Origin: Providencia burhodogranariea DSM 19968
Lineage (GTDB): Bacteria; Pseudomonadota; Gammaproteobacteria; Enterobacterales; Enterobacteriaceae
DNA: 64,000 nucleotides
Direction: 5' to 3'
Assembly (NCBI RefSeq): GCF_000314855.2
Contig: NZ_KB233222.1
Span: 1,575,163-1,639,162, forward strand
Part shown: piece after piece, positions 48,538 to 57,986 of the stretch
Numbering within the stretch: the stretch's first letter is position 1
Layout: each line of letters starts with the position of its first letter
Made by a program: the position numbers and the translations under genes
Notes under the pieces: model-generated
Seen by the model: the letters and a program-made list of their open reading frames with translations, nothing else
What the model was told of the DNA's origin: nothing
Databases searched by the model: none

Positions 48538-49455
48538 TTAAGACGTCATCTGTATCATTTTTTCAATTAATTGTTGAGCATAAATAGCTTGTTCACCACT
48601 AACATCAGGTGCTGTATTGTTAGACACCGCATAAATAAAGTGACGAATAGCGCCATCAAACCCACGTTGAACGAGTATAGAATCCCAATTCGCAGATTGT
48701 TTTTCTTTTATCACTGATTGGCATTCACTACGCCAATAATTCATATTAGTAATTTGATGGATCGCTCCGTCACTGATTGCAATTACACTCTCTTGCTGGC
48801 TACCTGACCTTCTATGCATCGATGTTGTTACCCAAATATCGTTTACCTTTAAGTGGTGTTCTGCATAAAAGAGTTCTTGCTTATCGGTTTCTATAATACT
48901 ACCACTGAGTGAAGTAACGCTTGCGTCAGTTAACCAGAGCGCCGTATCAACAACATGCAAATAATCATCAAGTAAGGTAAAACGCGTATTATTAGGGCCA
49001 ACACTATCACTACGATGCTTTTCCATTCGCAATGATGCAATCTGACCAAGTTGCTGCTTCAAACCACAATAAAAAGGAGCAAAACGCCGGTTAAAACCTA
49101 CCATCAGGAACAGTTTTTGTTTCTGTGCTAAATTAATAAGTTGTTCAGCTTGCTCCAGAGTCTCGGCTAGTGGCTTATCAACATAGACATGTACCCCAGC
49201 CATCAGCAAGCTATGAATAATCTCATAATGGCTAGATGTACTACTGTGAACAAATATAGCATCACAATGATTAGCTAATTTCGTTATATCAGAATACAGT
49301 GGAATACGATAGCTATCACACACGATTTTTGCTTTCGATTGATTTGGTGAAAAAGCGCCAATCAATTGCCAATTATCGGTTTTACTTAACACAGGTAAAT
49401 AGGCTTTTTGCGCTATATTCCCTAACCCCACAATGCCCACTCTTATTTTTCTCAT
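48538..49455 (-). CDS. yceM: Gfo/Idh/MocA family oxidoreductase YceM
   Basis: A 305-residue NAD(P)-binding protein of the MviM/YceM group, closely matching E. coli YceM (VFVHSST, LMVGFNRRFAP, LLDDYLHVVDTALWL). The Rossmann GLGNIAQKAYLPVL motif is at about residues 11-24. In E. coli yceM precedes murJ; here no murJ is nearby. The gene is divergent from ryhB. Substrate is unknown. Confidence 0.9.
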   Translation of the reverse strand: MRKIRVGIVGLGNIAQKAYLPVLSKTDNWQLIGAFSPNQSKAKIVCDSYRIPLYSDITKLANHCDAIFVHSSTSSHYEIIHSLLMAGVHVYVDKPLAETLEQAEQLINLAQKQKLFLMVGFNRRFAPFYCGLKQQLGQIASLRMEKHRSDSVGPNNTRFTLLDDYLHVVDTALWLTDASVTSLSGSIIETDKQELFYAEHHLKVNDIWVTTSMHRRSGSQQESVIAISDGAIHQITNMNYWRSECQSVIKEKQSANWDSILVQRGFDGAIRHFIYAVSNNTAPDVSGEQAIYAQQLIEKMIQMTS

Positions 49456-49657
49456 TGTCGATTAGCTCTCTAGATGGTTTCGCAATTTAATGTATTAATG
49501 AGTATAGCGAATAGCCTTTTTTTGACATTAAATTTTTATTAATCCCTACTAATTGCATGTTTATTAGAAATTAATATTTATTATCCATTAAATATTAAGC
49601 TGTTTTACCAAAAAAATGATTTTTACAAATTAAAAATACACTTAACACAAAAAAAGG

Positions 49658-49686
49658 TTGATTTATTAAATGAGAATGGTTATCTT
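49658..49686 (+). promoter_or_regulatory. ryhB promoter with Fur box
   Basis: A -35 TTGATT (49658-49663), 17-bp spacer and -10 TATCTT (49681-49686) sit 8 nt before the predicted RyhB 5' end. The Fur-box-like AATGAGAATGGTTATCT overlaps the -10, matching the arrangement that makes ryhB Fur-repressed in E. coli. Confidence 0.7.
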
Positions 49687-49693
49687 TCACATA

Positions 49694-49791
49694 GCGAATA
49701 CCTGAGTAAATTACTCAAGCTTTCGCAAACGACATTGCTCACATTGCTTCCAGTTTTAGCAGGCCAACCACTCTGAGTTGGCCTTTTTTTT
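49694..49791 (+). ncRNA. ryhB: RyhB small RNA
   Basis: A 98-nt RNA predicted from the conserved core CGACATTGCTCACATTGC followed by TTCCAGT, identical to E. coli RyhB. Upstream, GCGAA...TTCGC and TGAGTAA/TTACTCA form a 5' hairpin. Downstream, GGCCAAC/GTTGGCC with a T8 run is the Rho-independent terminator. RyhB pairs with Hfq help to mRNAs of iron-containing proteins and promotes their decay or blocks translation when iron is low. It lies between yceM and the yaeF gene. Its core is complementary to the hemA leader in this window. Confidence 0.93.
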
Positions 49792-49854
49792 AATTATTTT
49801 CCAGTACTTTGAATAATAAGCAAAATTATGAGGATAACTCGTTGTTAGGCAATA

Positions 49855-50670
49855 TCATATTTTACGAATTGCATTCGAAAAACTCCATGATTTTAAGTGC
49901 CCAATGTAGGTCAATCTCTGAGTAGGAACAAATGTAGGGACATCCCCGGTTCGCATATGAAGAATATCAGCTGGCGTGATCCATGATGAATTCCCTTCAA
50001 ATAAAGGGAGCCCTGAATATTTATAAGCATCTAAGACGAACTGTGAACAAAAGAACCCGTTAGCTTGCTCAACATCATCCCCCAACTGTACTGTCGCTAG
50101 CGTTTTTAAACAAAAATCACGCACTGTTTGGCCAATAAGCGGTAATTCACAAACTCGTTTAGTCAGCATCCAAGGCGCAATCATGACAATGCCTTTAAAG
50201 TTATACTTTTCACCATCATTTAATGTAATAAATTGGCGTAATTTTTCTGCATGGATTGAAGTAAAACCGGCTTGGCGCAGAACTACCATATTGTTGGATT
50301 CAGTAATCGCTTGGTCGAGGGGGATTATTCTGACACCACTTCCAACAGATTCAGCCACTTCTCCCGCACCTAAATAAATCGATGCATGGCTCACACCGCT
50401 GATACTGAACAACCGAATCCCCCAAGAGTTAAGGCCAGTTGCTGATGATAATAAAATATCGCCAGGTAGCATGTCAGAAACGGCGAGTACTCCAACTGAT
50501 TCTTCGATGGGTATTGTATTAGCTTGTTGAATATTAAACCTCAGCCAATTACTCTTGTCACTTGTTGTAAAACCAGTAGAACACCCTGTCACCATAATAA
50601 GAAAAAAGCATATAATTATATAATTGAAATTCATCAAAAATAATATCCGTCCATGTTTATATTTATTCAC
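49855..50670 (-). CDS. yaeF: YaeF-type permuted papain-fold lipoprotein
   Basis: A 271-residue lipoprotein (lipobox VTGC after a hydrophobic segment) of the YaeF/YiiX permuted papain-like family. The predicted catalytic His is in SHASIYLG and the Cys in FFCSQFVLDA, in the inverted order typical of circularly permuted NlpC/P60-type enzymes. It closely resembles E. coli YaeF. The GTG start gives a positively charged n-region (NKYKHGR); an ATG 36 nt downstream is possible. Target bond is unknown, perhaps lipid or peptide amides in the envelope. Confidence 0.85.
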   Translation of the reverse strand: MNKYKHGRILFLMNFNYIIICFFLIMVTGCSTGFTTSDKSNWLRFNIQQANTIPIEESVGVLAVSDMLPGDILLSSATGLNSWGIRLFSISGVSHASIYLGAGEVAESVGSGVRIIPLDQAITESNNMVVLRQAGFTSIHAEKLRQFITLNDGEKYNFKGIVMIAPWMLTKRVCELPLIGQTVRDFCLKTLATVQLGDDVEQANGFFCSQFVLDAYKYSGLPLFEGNSSWITPADILHMRTGDVPTFVPTQRLTYIGHLKSWSFSNAIRKI

Positions 50671-51029
50671 GAATTAAAAGTCACTACACCTAATGAATTT
50701 TCATCGGAAACGTCTTAACATTGTGTTTTATTTGATGTCCTGCGTATAGTACGCATACTCCTAAATATTTTTATTTCGTTTACTAAACGAATCGAGATCA
50801 AGATGAAAAAAAAGTAATTTTGCCATTAATTGTGTTGCGTGACATGTCACGTTTTTACAGATATAAATCTTTTTTATTGCCAAAAAACAGAAGTAACAAT
50901 TTGATTATTATAATTTTTGTTTTTCCATTTAATTTTATATGATGTTATATGATTATGACATCACTCAAATTACAATCATTCAATAACGAAATTGGTCATC
51001 CGTCATTTAGCTTACTAATCTGGTAACCT
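50671..51029. other. Intergenic region upstream of yaeF
   Basis: About 360 bp, AT-rich, no gene. It should contain the yaeF promoter. Confidence 0.4.
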
Positions 51030-51283
51030 CTAGGGGCTGCTTATCTTTAAAGGTCAATTTTTATTCGAATTACACGCCTTTAGTTAAGACAAAAAGAAGC
51101 AAGGCAAGAGTCGCTCAACACAGCGAAAAATCACGTTTAATCGAACCCTAAGGGCGCTTTTCATTTACGGTTTAGGATTTTTTGTGATGTTTTTTAGGCA
51201 CCTAAGTAGGTGATATGATTATATTGCGGTTATTTACATCGATTAGTACGGTAAAAATCAACAGCAAAGATAAACAGCCCTAG
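51030..51283 (+). repeat. CTAGGG MITE-like element, copy 4 (full length)
   Basis: A 254-bp element with terminal inverted repeats: left CTAGGGGCTGCTTATCTTT, right (reverse) CTAGGGCTGTTTATCTTTG. It shares the long AAAGGTCAATTTTTATTCG block, the ACAGCGAAAAATCACGTTTA block and the TACGGTAAAAATCAACAGC right end with the other copies. Compared with copy 3 it lacks 28 bp containing the CCTAGTGAACTAGG palindrome, as if deleted between short AGGC repeats. Confidence 0.8.
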
Positions 51284-51472
51284 TGGAAAATCTGGTGATT
51301 AATCATTGCTGAATTGTTTTAGTTCATTATTTTTTATATTGATAAAACACCTTTTTATGCAGAATAAAAAGGTGTTTTGTTCTTCTGAACGACTCGCTAA
51401 ATTAACTTGCTAGGAGATGAGCACTATTTACAACGTAAACTATTCAAATAATATCAAATGGATATATATGAT

Positions 51473-52492
51473 TTAACCTGCTCCACGACGGTTTTTAGCA
51501 TAAGTATCAAAGGCTACAGCTAAGATAATTATTAGCCCAGTGATAATCTGTTGGTAATAAGCGGAGACATTCATTAACACTAATCCATTTATCAATAGAC
51601 CCATAATGATTGAACCAATAACTGTCCCCCCTATTCGCCCATATCCCCCCATTAGCGATGTCCCGCCGATAACAACAGATGCAATTACACGTAATTCAAA
51701 TGTCATTCCAGCGACCGCTTCAGCGCTACCTAAACGAGCACTTAACACGAATCCAGCCAATCCTGCTAAACAACCAATGACAACATAAACACTCACTAAA
51801 ACACGTTTTACATTTACACCAGCTAATCGCGCAGCTTCTTGGTTACTCCCAACAGCATAAACAAAACGCCCCCAACGACTTTTATGTAATGCCAAATAAC
51901 CAATTAATGCAACAATTGCAAAAATCCAAATCGGTACCGAAATTCCCAGTAATTCACCTCGACCCCACCAGCGATATCCAGCATCAAAGCCGGATATCGG
52001 CGCGCCATCATTAATAACAAGTGTTAATCCTCGCCAAATTGTCATTCCGCCTAATGTGACAATAAAAGGTGGAATATTGAGTTTAGTGATCCCTAGCCCA
52101 TGTAGGAAACCAATTCCAGTCCCTACAGCTAAACAGATAGCTAATCCAACCAGCCAACTCATTCCTCCCCACGCTTCAGGATCTAGACCAACTAAGTTGT
52201 CACCTTTAATAATAAATGCTGCGGTCATGGCACTAACAGCCAGTATTGAGCCAACTGATAAATCGATACCAGCAGTTAAAATAACCAATGTCATTCCAAC
52301 TGCCATAATACCGTAAATTGACACCTCAGTTAAGATATTGATAGTATTACGTTCTGTCAGAAAATTACTGTTTTGTGTTTGGAAAAACAGTATTAATAAC
52401 ACCATGAAAATCAATACGCCAAAACGTTCAAAAAAGGCAATGAAATCGATTTTTTTACGGCCATTAGCCGTAGAAGATTGTTGTTGTAGCAT
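51473..52492 (-). CDS. Sugar ABC transporter permease, RbsC family
   Basis: A 339-residue BPD_transp_2-family permease with about nine TM segments. The AGIDLSVGSILAVSAM motif and the cytoplasmic GSNQEAARLAGVNV coupling region identify the RbsC/XylH class. It is the last gene of a binding protein-ATPase-permease operon. No sugar-catabolism gene is linked, so the substrate is undetermined. Confidence 0.93.
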   Translation of the reverse strand: MLQQQSSTANGRKKIDFIAFFERFGVLIFMVLLILFFQTQNSNFLTERNTINILTEVSIYGIMAVGMTLVILTAGIDLSVGSILAVSAMTAAFIIKGDNLVGLDPEAWGGMSWLVGLAICLAVGTGIGFLHGLGITKLNIPPFIVTLGGMTIWRGLTLVINDGAPISGFDAGYRWWGRGELLGISVPIWIFAIVALIGYLALHKSRWGRFVYAVGSNQEAARLAGVNVKRVLVSVYVVIGCLAGLAGFVLSARLGSAEAVAGMTFELRVIASVVIGGTSLMGGYGRIGGTVIGSIIMGLLINGLVLMNVSAYYQQIITGLIIILAVAFDTYAKNRRGAG

Positions 52493-52502
52493 ATAACCTC
52501 TC

Positions 52503-54059
52503 TTATACGGCTATTTCAGTGGGTGAATTTTGATGGCAAATCGCCATCATCATCATTAATTTTTCTTCTGTCGCATCATCACCTTTAATTTCGCCCGTTA
52601 AACGCCCTTCACTCAACGTGATAATTCGATCTGATATCGCGAGAACTTCAGGCAAATCGGATGAAATAACGATCACCGCAACACCTTTTTTCGCCATTTC
52701 AAAAATAACCTGATGGACTTCTGATTTAGTACCAACATCAATACCTCGTGTTGGCTCATCAACAATTAATACTTTTGGATTCATTGCCATACAACGTGCG
52801 AGGATCACTTTTTGTTGATTACCACCAGATAGTTTCCGTACTTCTTGCTCATAACTTGCCATTTTAATTTGCAGTGCTTGTTTATAGCTCTCTATCAATG
52901 CATTTTCTTTTTTTGTATCTACCATCCACCCCATTTTTAGAAGATTGGATAAGCCTGATATAGATAAGTTATAGCGAATAGAAAGCCCTAGTGCGGCACC
53001 TTCTTTTTTTCGATCTTCCGGAACCAAAGCAATTCCTTTGTCCAAAGCCTCCATTGGCGTCGTGGGTTTATAAGGCTCGCCATCGAGTGTAAATTCACCC
53101 GTAGCATATTTATCCGCACCGAATAAACAGCGAGCAACTTCTGTTCTCCCCGCCCCCATCAGCCCTGCAATACCTAATATCTCTCCCTCATGCACCTCAA
53201 AACTAATCTTATGGAGTGCAATACCATGAGGATCGAGCACTGGTTTTTCTTTGCATAAATTCTTCACAGAAAGGCGTACTGGCTTATCTCGATGGTAAGT
53301 CTCACTGTGAGGCCTACGTTCAAAAATAACATTACGGCCTACCATCATGCGGATAATTTCTTGTACTGAAATATCTGTCACATTCCCCGATCCGGTATAG
53401 CGACCATCTTGGAATACGGTAAATTTGTCACAAATTTGAAATACTTCATGTAGCCGATGAGTTACATAAATTACACTCACGCCTCTATTTCTCAACTCCC
53501 TGACAACCCGATGAAGGCTTTCAACTTCAATATCACTCAATGCAGCGGAAGGTTCATCCATCACAATTAATTTGGCATTAAGGGTCAATGCACGTGCAAT
53601 TTCTATCATTTGCTGTTGAGCAACACTGAGGCGCGCAACTTGCGTTGTGGGCTTGATCGCTAGCTGTAGATAGTCAAGAACTGCCTTTGCCTCTTGGTTA
53701 AGTATTTTTTCATTAACCATCCAATGCATCTTTAACGCTTCACGCCCCAAAAACATATTTTCAGCAACCGTCATATTTGGCAGCAAATTAAATTCTTGAT
53801 AAATTGTAATGATGCCTTTTTGTTGCCGAATAATTGGGGAGTCTGTGACAGAAAGTGTTTCACCATTAAACCAAATATCCCCACTCGTCTGTGGCTGAGC
53901 ACCCGCCAGTGCTTTTAAGAAAGTCGATTTGCCTGCACCATTTTCGCCTAATAATGCATGAACCTCTCCTGGCATAACGGTCATTTGTGCATGACTTAAT
54001 GCCCAAATCCCCGAGAAGCTTTTAGTTAAATTTGTAATTTTAAGTAGTGGTTCTGACAT
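52503..54059 (-). CDS. Sugar ABC transporter ATP-binding protein, RbsA family
   Basis: A 518-residue protein with two fused ABC domains, the family hallmark. Domain 1 has Walker A GENGAGKST (near residue 38) and signature LSVAQQQ; domain 2 has LSGGNQQKV and EPTRGIDVGTK. It overlaps no gene but lies between the binding protein and the permease with short gaps. Confidence 0.93.
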   Translation of the reverse strand: MSEPLLKITNLTKSFSGIWALSHAQMTVMPGEVHALLGENGAGKSTFLKALAGAQPQTSGDIWFNGETLSVTDSPIIRQQKGIITIYQEFNLLPNMTVAENMFLGREALKMHWMVNEKILNQEAKAVLDYLQLAIKPTTQVARLSVAQQQMIEIARALTLNAKLIVMDEPSAALSDIEVESLHRVVRELRNRGVSVIYVTHRLHEVFQICDKFTVFQDGRYTGSGNVTDISVQEIIRMMVGRNVIFERRPHSETYHRDKPVRLSVKNLCKEKPVLDPHGIALHKISFEVHEGEILGIAGLMGAGRTEVARCLFGADKYATGEFTLDGEPYKPTTPMEALDKGIALVPEDRKKEGAALGLSIRYNLSISGLSNLLKMGWMVDTKKENALIESYKQALQIKMASYEQEVRKLSGGNQQKVILARCMAMNPKVLIVDEPTRGIDVGTKSEVHQVIFEMAKKGVAVIVISSDLPEVLAISDRIITLSEGRLTGEIKGDDATEEKLMMMMAICHQNSPTEIAV

Positions 54060-54116
54060 AAAAACTCCTTTTCAGGAAAACAGGGCTCATAGAGCCCTGA
54101 ATAACGTCGCTGATGA

Positions 54117-55052
54117 CTATTTCACTTCACCAATACGTTCAGCTTGATCAAGATTATCTTTAGTAATAAGGGTGGGAGCATAATCGGCACCAGTGATGTC
54201 TTTTTTATCACGAATATTATCAACTAATTGCCCCATTGCTGTTTTGACAGCATAGCCAGCTCGCTGATCTGCCGTTACCGCCATCCAACCTTCATTAATA
54301 CGGCTTAATGCTTCTGGACCTGCATCAAAACCCGTTACAAGGATTTCACCTGGTTTGAAACCCTGAGCACTTAATGCTTCGATAGCACCAAGCGCCATGT
54401 CATCATTTGCAGATAAAATAACATCTGGTTTTTTAGGAAGAGACGGTAGTAAGCTTTCGGTGATCCTCATTCCTTCAGCTCTCATCCAGTTACCGTTTTG
54501 ATCTGCAACTAAACGATATTTGCTACCCCCTTCTTTTAAGCTATCGCGGATACCTTTAGTTCGTTCAATATTGGAAGATGAACCCGGTTGCCCTGTGATT
54601 AATATCAGATCGGCACCATCTGGGAACTGTTGTTTTACATATTCAGCAATCGCATGGCCACCTTTATAGTTGTTAGCACCAAAGTGAGGTATTGGTTTTT
54701 GGGCATTAATAGTTCTATCTAGTGTGACAACTGGTAACCCTGCTTTTTGAATATCAACAACAGCATCAGCAATCGCGTTAACATCATTAGGAGAAACAAT
54801 AAAACCTTGTGCACCGCGAGTTATTGCATTTTCAATATCAGCAACTTGCTTAGGAGAACTTCCCTGGCCATCTAATACTTGAATATTAACATCTAACTCT
54901 TTAGCCGTTTTCACTGCAGATTTTTGCATATGAACTTCAAATGGACTTGCCAACGTCGGTGGACTAAACACAATTTGCTCATTTTTTGCCATTGCATGAG
55001 TTGTGAGTCCGAGTACAGCAACCAGCGCGGTTAATTTCATCATATTTTTCAT
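54117..55052 (-). CDS. Sugar ABC transporter substrate-binding protein, RbsB family
   Basis: A 311-residue periplasmic protein with a signal peptide (about 1-22) and a two-lobed sugar-binding domain (Peripla_BP_4), including TGQPGSSSNIERTKG and NGNWMRAEG. The start ATG 55052 follows GGAAGGG; a longer frame from 55094 lacks a ribosome site. It heads the operon. Confidence 0.92.
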   Translation of the reverse strand: MKNMMKLTALVAVLGLTTHAMAKNEQIVFSPPTLASPFEVHMQKSAVKTAKELDVNIQVLDGQGSSPKQVADIENAITRGAQGFIVSPNDVNAIADAVVDIQKAGLPVVTLDRTINAQKPIPHFGANNYKGGHAIAEYVKQQFPDGADLILITGQPGSSSNIERTKGIRDSLKEGGSKYRLVADQNGNWMRAEGMRITESLLPSLPKKPDVILSANDDMALGAIEALSAQGFKPGEILVTGFDAGPEALSRINEGWMAVTADQRAGYAVKTAMGQLVDNIRDKKDITGADYAPTLITKDNLDQAERIGEVK

Positions 55053-55514
55053 TTCGCCCTTCCCACTGATTATGAGTGCATGTTGTATTTTCATTTCGCC
55101 ACAACTCTTAACATGGCGATAACATAGGTATAGCTTAATGAAACATACATTCCAAATGTTGTTATATGAAAATTTACATTTTTGTCGAGTTGGTAACGAA
55201 ATTAACGTTTAAACGTGAAATTTACTTAATAGAGATCACACATTCATCTGTCTGATTAACTCATCAATAAGTAACCACGGCTTAATACCCACTTATAAGG
55301 AATAATTTTATATTAATCGGAGATATTGGAATTTAATGAAACGTTTATTCCATTAGGCTTTGAGAGAATATAAGCGTCCTGTAATTATTTATTTAATAAT
55401 AACTCTCATCATAAATTTAAGTCATGCATTGATTGAAAAATTTTGAGACTATGATACTAAAGTTATTCGTCTTACAACCTCAATAATGATGCTTAACTAT
55501 TAAGAGATAACATA
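55053..55514. other. Divergent promoter region, sugar transporter and racemase
   Basis: About 460 bp, AT-rich. Contains the two divergent promoters; no operator stood out. Confidence 0.4.
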
Positions 55515-56207
55515 ATGAAAACAATAGGACTAATTGGTGGAATGAGTTGGGAATCGACTTTGCTTTACTATAAGCAGATTAATGAAGGGATCAAACAACA
55601 ACTCGGTGGTCTTCATTCAGCAAAAATAGCCTTATATAGCGTCGATTTTGCCGAAATAGAGCGTATGCAATCTTTAGGTCAATGGGATCTCGCTGGTGAA
55701 TATCTCGCTCAGGCAGGAAAAAATGTTGAACAAGCTGGTGCTAATTTTATTCTCCTTTGCACGAATACAATGCATAAAGTTGCCGAAAAAATTGAACAAA
55801 ATATCAATATTCCCTTATTGCATATTGCTGATGCAACCGGTGAACGCATCATAAAATCAGGACTAAAAAAGATTGGTTTATTAGGAACTGCATTTACAAT
55901 GGAGCAACCTTTTTATAAAAATCGCTTATCTGATAAATATAATCTTTCTGTCATCACACCAACAGCCGAAGATAGAAAAATTATTCATGATATTATTTAT
56001 CAAGAACTCTGTTTAGGGAAAATAGATGCTAACTCGAAAAAACAATATCAACGTATTATGGCATCTCTTGTGGCTCAAGGTGCAGAAGGAATTATATTGG
56101 GATGTACTGAAATAACACTTCTTATTAACGAGCATGATACCTCTGTACCTATTTTTGATACAACAGCCTTACATACACAAAAAGCTATTGAACTCGCGCT
56201 AAACTAA
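55515..56207 (+). CDS. ygeA: Aspartate/glutamate racemase family protein, YgeA-like
   Basis: A 230-residue PLP-independent amino-acid racemase, the same length as E. coli YgeA, a broad-specificity racemase. The two catalytic Cys residues are in LCTNTMHK and GCTEITLL. AAGAGAT precedes the start. Confidence 0.88.
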   Translation: MKTIGLIGGMSWESTLLYYKQINEGIKQQLGGLHSAKIALYSVDFAEIERMQSLGQWDLAGEYLAQAGKNVEQAGANFILLCTNTMHKVAEKIEQNINIPLLHIADATGERIIKSGLKKIGLLGTAFTMEQPFYKNRLSDKYNLSVITPTAEDRKIIHDIIYQELCLGKIDANSKKQYQRIMASLVAQGAEGIILGCTEITLLINEHDTSVPIFDTTALHTQKAIELALN

Positions 56208-56723
56208 TAATTAAAAAGTACTTAAAACCTAATTTGGTACTCAAAAAAATTAGAAATGAAAATAGATCACAAGCAATGCTATCCTGATGAACATAAATAA
56301 AAGATGTAACTCAGGATGCATGCTTAAGATGCTCATACAATCTCCTTGACTATAATTTTAAAATAGATAAAACCTCTATAGTCACATAAATGAGGATTAT
56401 TTATGGGTAGTTCATTCCTAGTCACTCATTCCTATTACTATTATTACTACAGTAACTACGTATTTACACACTATGTAAACTTACCTAATTAATACTAATT
56501 GATAAAAATATTATTTTTATATTTTTTTAGCTTTTACATCCATAACTGTACAAATTAGATGTTTTTTTGAAAAATTTATTTTTTTAATTACCATTTAACA
56601 AAAATAAAATCTCTATTATGTTAATAATATGATGTAACTTTAAAAAATGACTAGATTATACTATTGAATTCCTGAATTTATCTCTGATAATAGTCTATCT
56701 ATTTATATCATGGATGTGATCTC
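56208..56723. other. AT-rich intergenic region
   Basis: About 515 bp. A GTAC...GTAC hairpin with A/T runs just after the racemase gene (about 56218-56245) is a weak terminator candidate. No gene seen. Confidence 0.4.
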
Positions 56724-56966
56724 ATGAATCAATCAAATTCTAGAGGTGTCTCTTTAGGGAAGTATATTAGAGATATCCGCATATCTCGCTCTATCTCTAC
56801 AAAAGAAATAGCCGCAGCATTAAGAATATCAGAGTATAAATATATTCAATATGAATTAGGTGAGACTTCTATTTACATCGACCACCTTATTATAATTTCT
56901 AATGTATTCAAAGTTGAAATTAAAGTTTTACTTGATGTTTTTGAGAGCTATTCAAACCATACTTGA
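56724..56966 (+). CDS. Small XRE-type regulator, MrpJ-like
   Basis: An 80-residue Cro/C1-type helix-turn-helix protein (about 10-70, ISTKEIAAALRISEYKYIQYELGETSI). Its size and sequence style resemble MrpJ-family regulators of Proteus and Providencia, which are usually the last gene of fimbrial operons and repress motility. Here it is an orphan with no fimbrial genes beside it. Confidence 0.8.
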   Translation: MNQSNSRGVSLGKYIRDIRISRSISTKEIAAALRISEYKYIQYELGETSIYIDHLIIISNVFKVEIKVLLDVFESYSNHT

Positions 56967-57012
56967 ACATGAACTTAATGATACTCTACGGTTATTGAGC
57001 ATCTATTCAACG

Positions 57013-57039
57013 AACATTAGGGCTAAATGCTCTAATGTT
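57013..57039 (+). terminator. Terminator after the XRE gene
   Basis: AACATTAG and CTAATGTT flank a short GC-pairing stem and loop, with TTAATG afterwards. Confidence 0.6.
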
Positions 57040-57146
57040 TAATGTAAATTAAAAATCTAATTATATTAAAAAAATAAATTACACGATATTAAATTAAAAA
57101 CTTTCAAAAAAATCAATGCACTATTGATTTCCCTCTCTCCAAGACT

Positions 57147-57305
57147 TGCTGATCTATTAAGCTCGATTTTCATTAAACTTAGACGTGATTTAGGTTAAGC
57201 GGTAGGCTCCCCACTTGGCGGACTAAGACAAGCCCCTCTAAATGTAAAGTAAAATAGATGCAATGTTCTTTAATCGAGCCTGAAAGCCACTTTTGAACAC
57301 TTTTT
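57147..57305 (+). repeat. CTAGGG MITE-like element, degenerate partial copy 5
   Basis: A strongly diverged copy. It keeps GCTGATCTATTAAGCTCGAT and TTTTCATTAAACTTAGACGTG in place of the conserved left block, a GGCTCCCCACTTGGCGGACTA hairpin at the centre, and TTTAATCGAGCCTGAAAGCC in place of the ATCGAACC block. The right end is lost. Confidence 0.55.
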
Positions 57306-57706
57306 TAGTAATGAAAACAAATTAATTTCAGCTCTGCGAAGAGGTACCAAGTATCTCATTTTTACATCAATAAAACGCACATACACTACGGCAAAATTTT
57401 TATTCCAACTTATTTCAATTTGAGTAATTAAGTTCAACTTCATAAAATATGAATCGGCAATATTCCATACAACACAAAAACACAACCAATTGATATATAT
57501 CAATATTTCATTTCATTACTTTGACTCAATGACGACAGCATTAAAGCCTGAAAAAATTTATCTATAGTAATTTGATGATTAAAGTAATTTATAAAAAATA
57601 AATGTCACTTTACTATTTTCAAAAACCAAAAATTATTTTATTCTTAAATTGAGCTCACTAGCTTACAAGGAACAGAAGTTTTATTTTTAGATTGCGGGAG
57701 GTTTGT
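57306..57706. other. AT-rich intergenic region
   Basis: No gene seen; an unsupported minus-strand frame at 57270-57503 has no protein-like features. Confidence 0.4.
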
Positions 57707-57784
57707 ATGTATCTCGTATATACCATTATTGTTATTGCTTTCTTTTTATCGTTAACATCAAAAGGCCCATCAGATAGCGAATAG
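57707..57784 (+). CDS. Candidate 25-aa membrane peptide
   Basis: A 25-codon frame, MYLVYTIIVIAFFLSLTSKG then PSDSE, with an ideal GGAGG ribosome site 7 nt before the ATG. The first 17 residues are hydrophobic enough for one TM segment, followed by a short polar tail. A strong terminator lies 60 nt after the stop. This is typical of single-TM small proteins. I know no homologue. Confidence 0.5.
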   Translation: MYLVYTIIVIAFFLSLTSKGPSDSE

Positions 57785-57850
57785 GTCTGTTTTGATATCA
57801 AAGATAAGCAAATAGGATATATGTATGTTATGTGATTACCATTAAAAGCC

Positions 57851-57882
57851 CTCCATATTGATTATGATGGGCTTTTAATTTT
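57851..57882 (+). terminator. Terminator after the small membrane ORF
   Basis: AAAAGCCC and GGGCTTTT pair around a 16-nt loop, followed by TAATTTTTC. Confidence 0.8.
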
Positions 57883-57986
57883 TCAACCAATCCTGTTAAT
57901 CAAATTGATAGTCGTCTGCGTTAAATTTCAAACAAATAATTTGAGTCAGTTTATTATTTGAGTCTTAACACTTATCAAATTCCTCT

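Noticed and set aside
57270-57503. 77-aa minus-strand frame
   Set aside because: No ribosome site or homology; it overlaps the decayed repeat copy.
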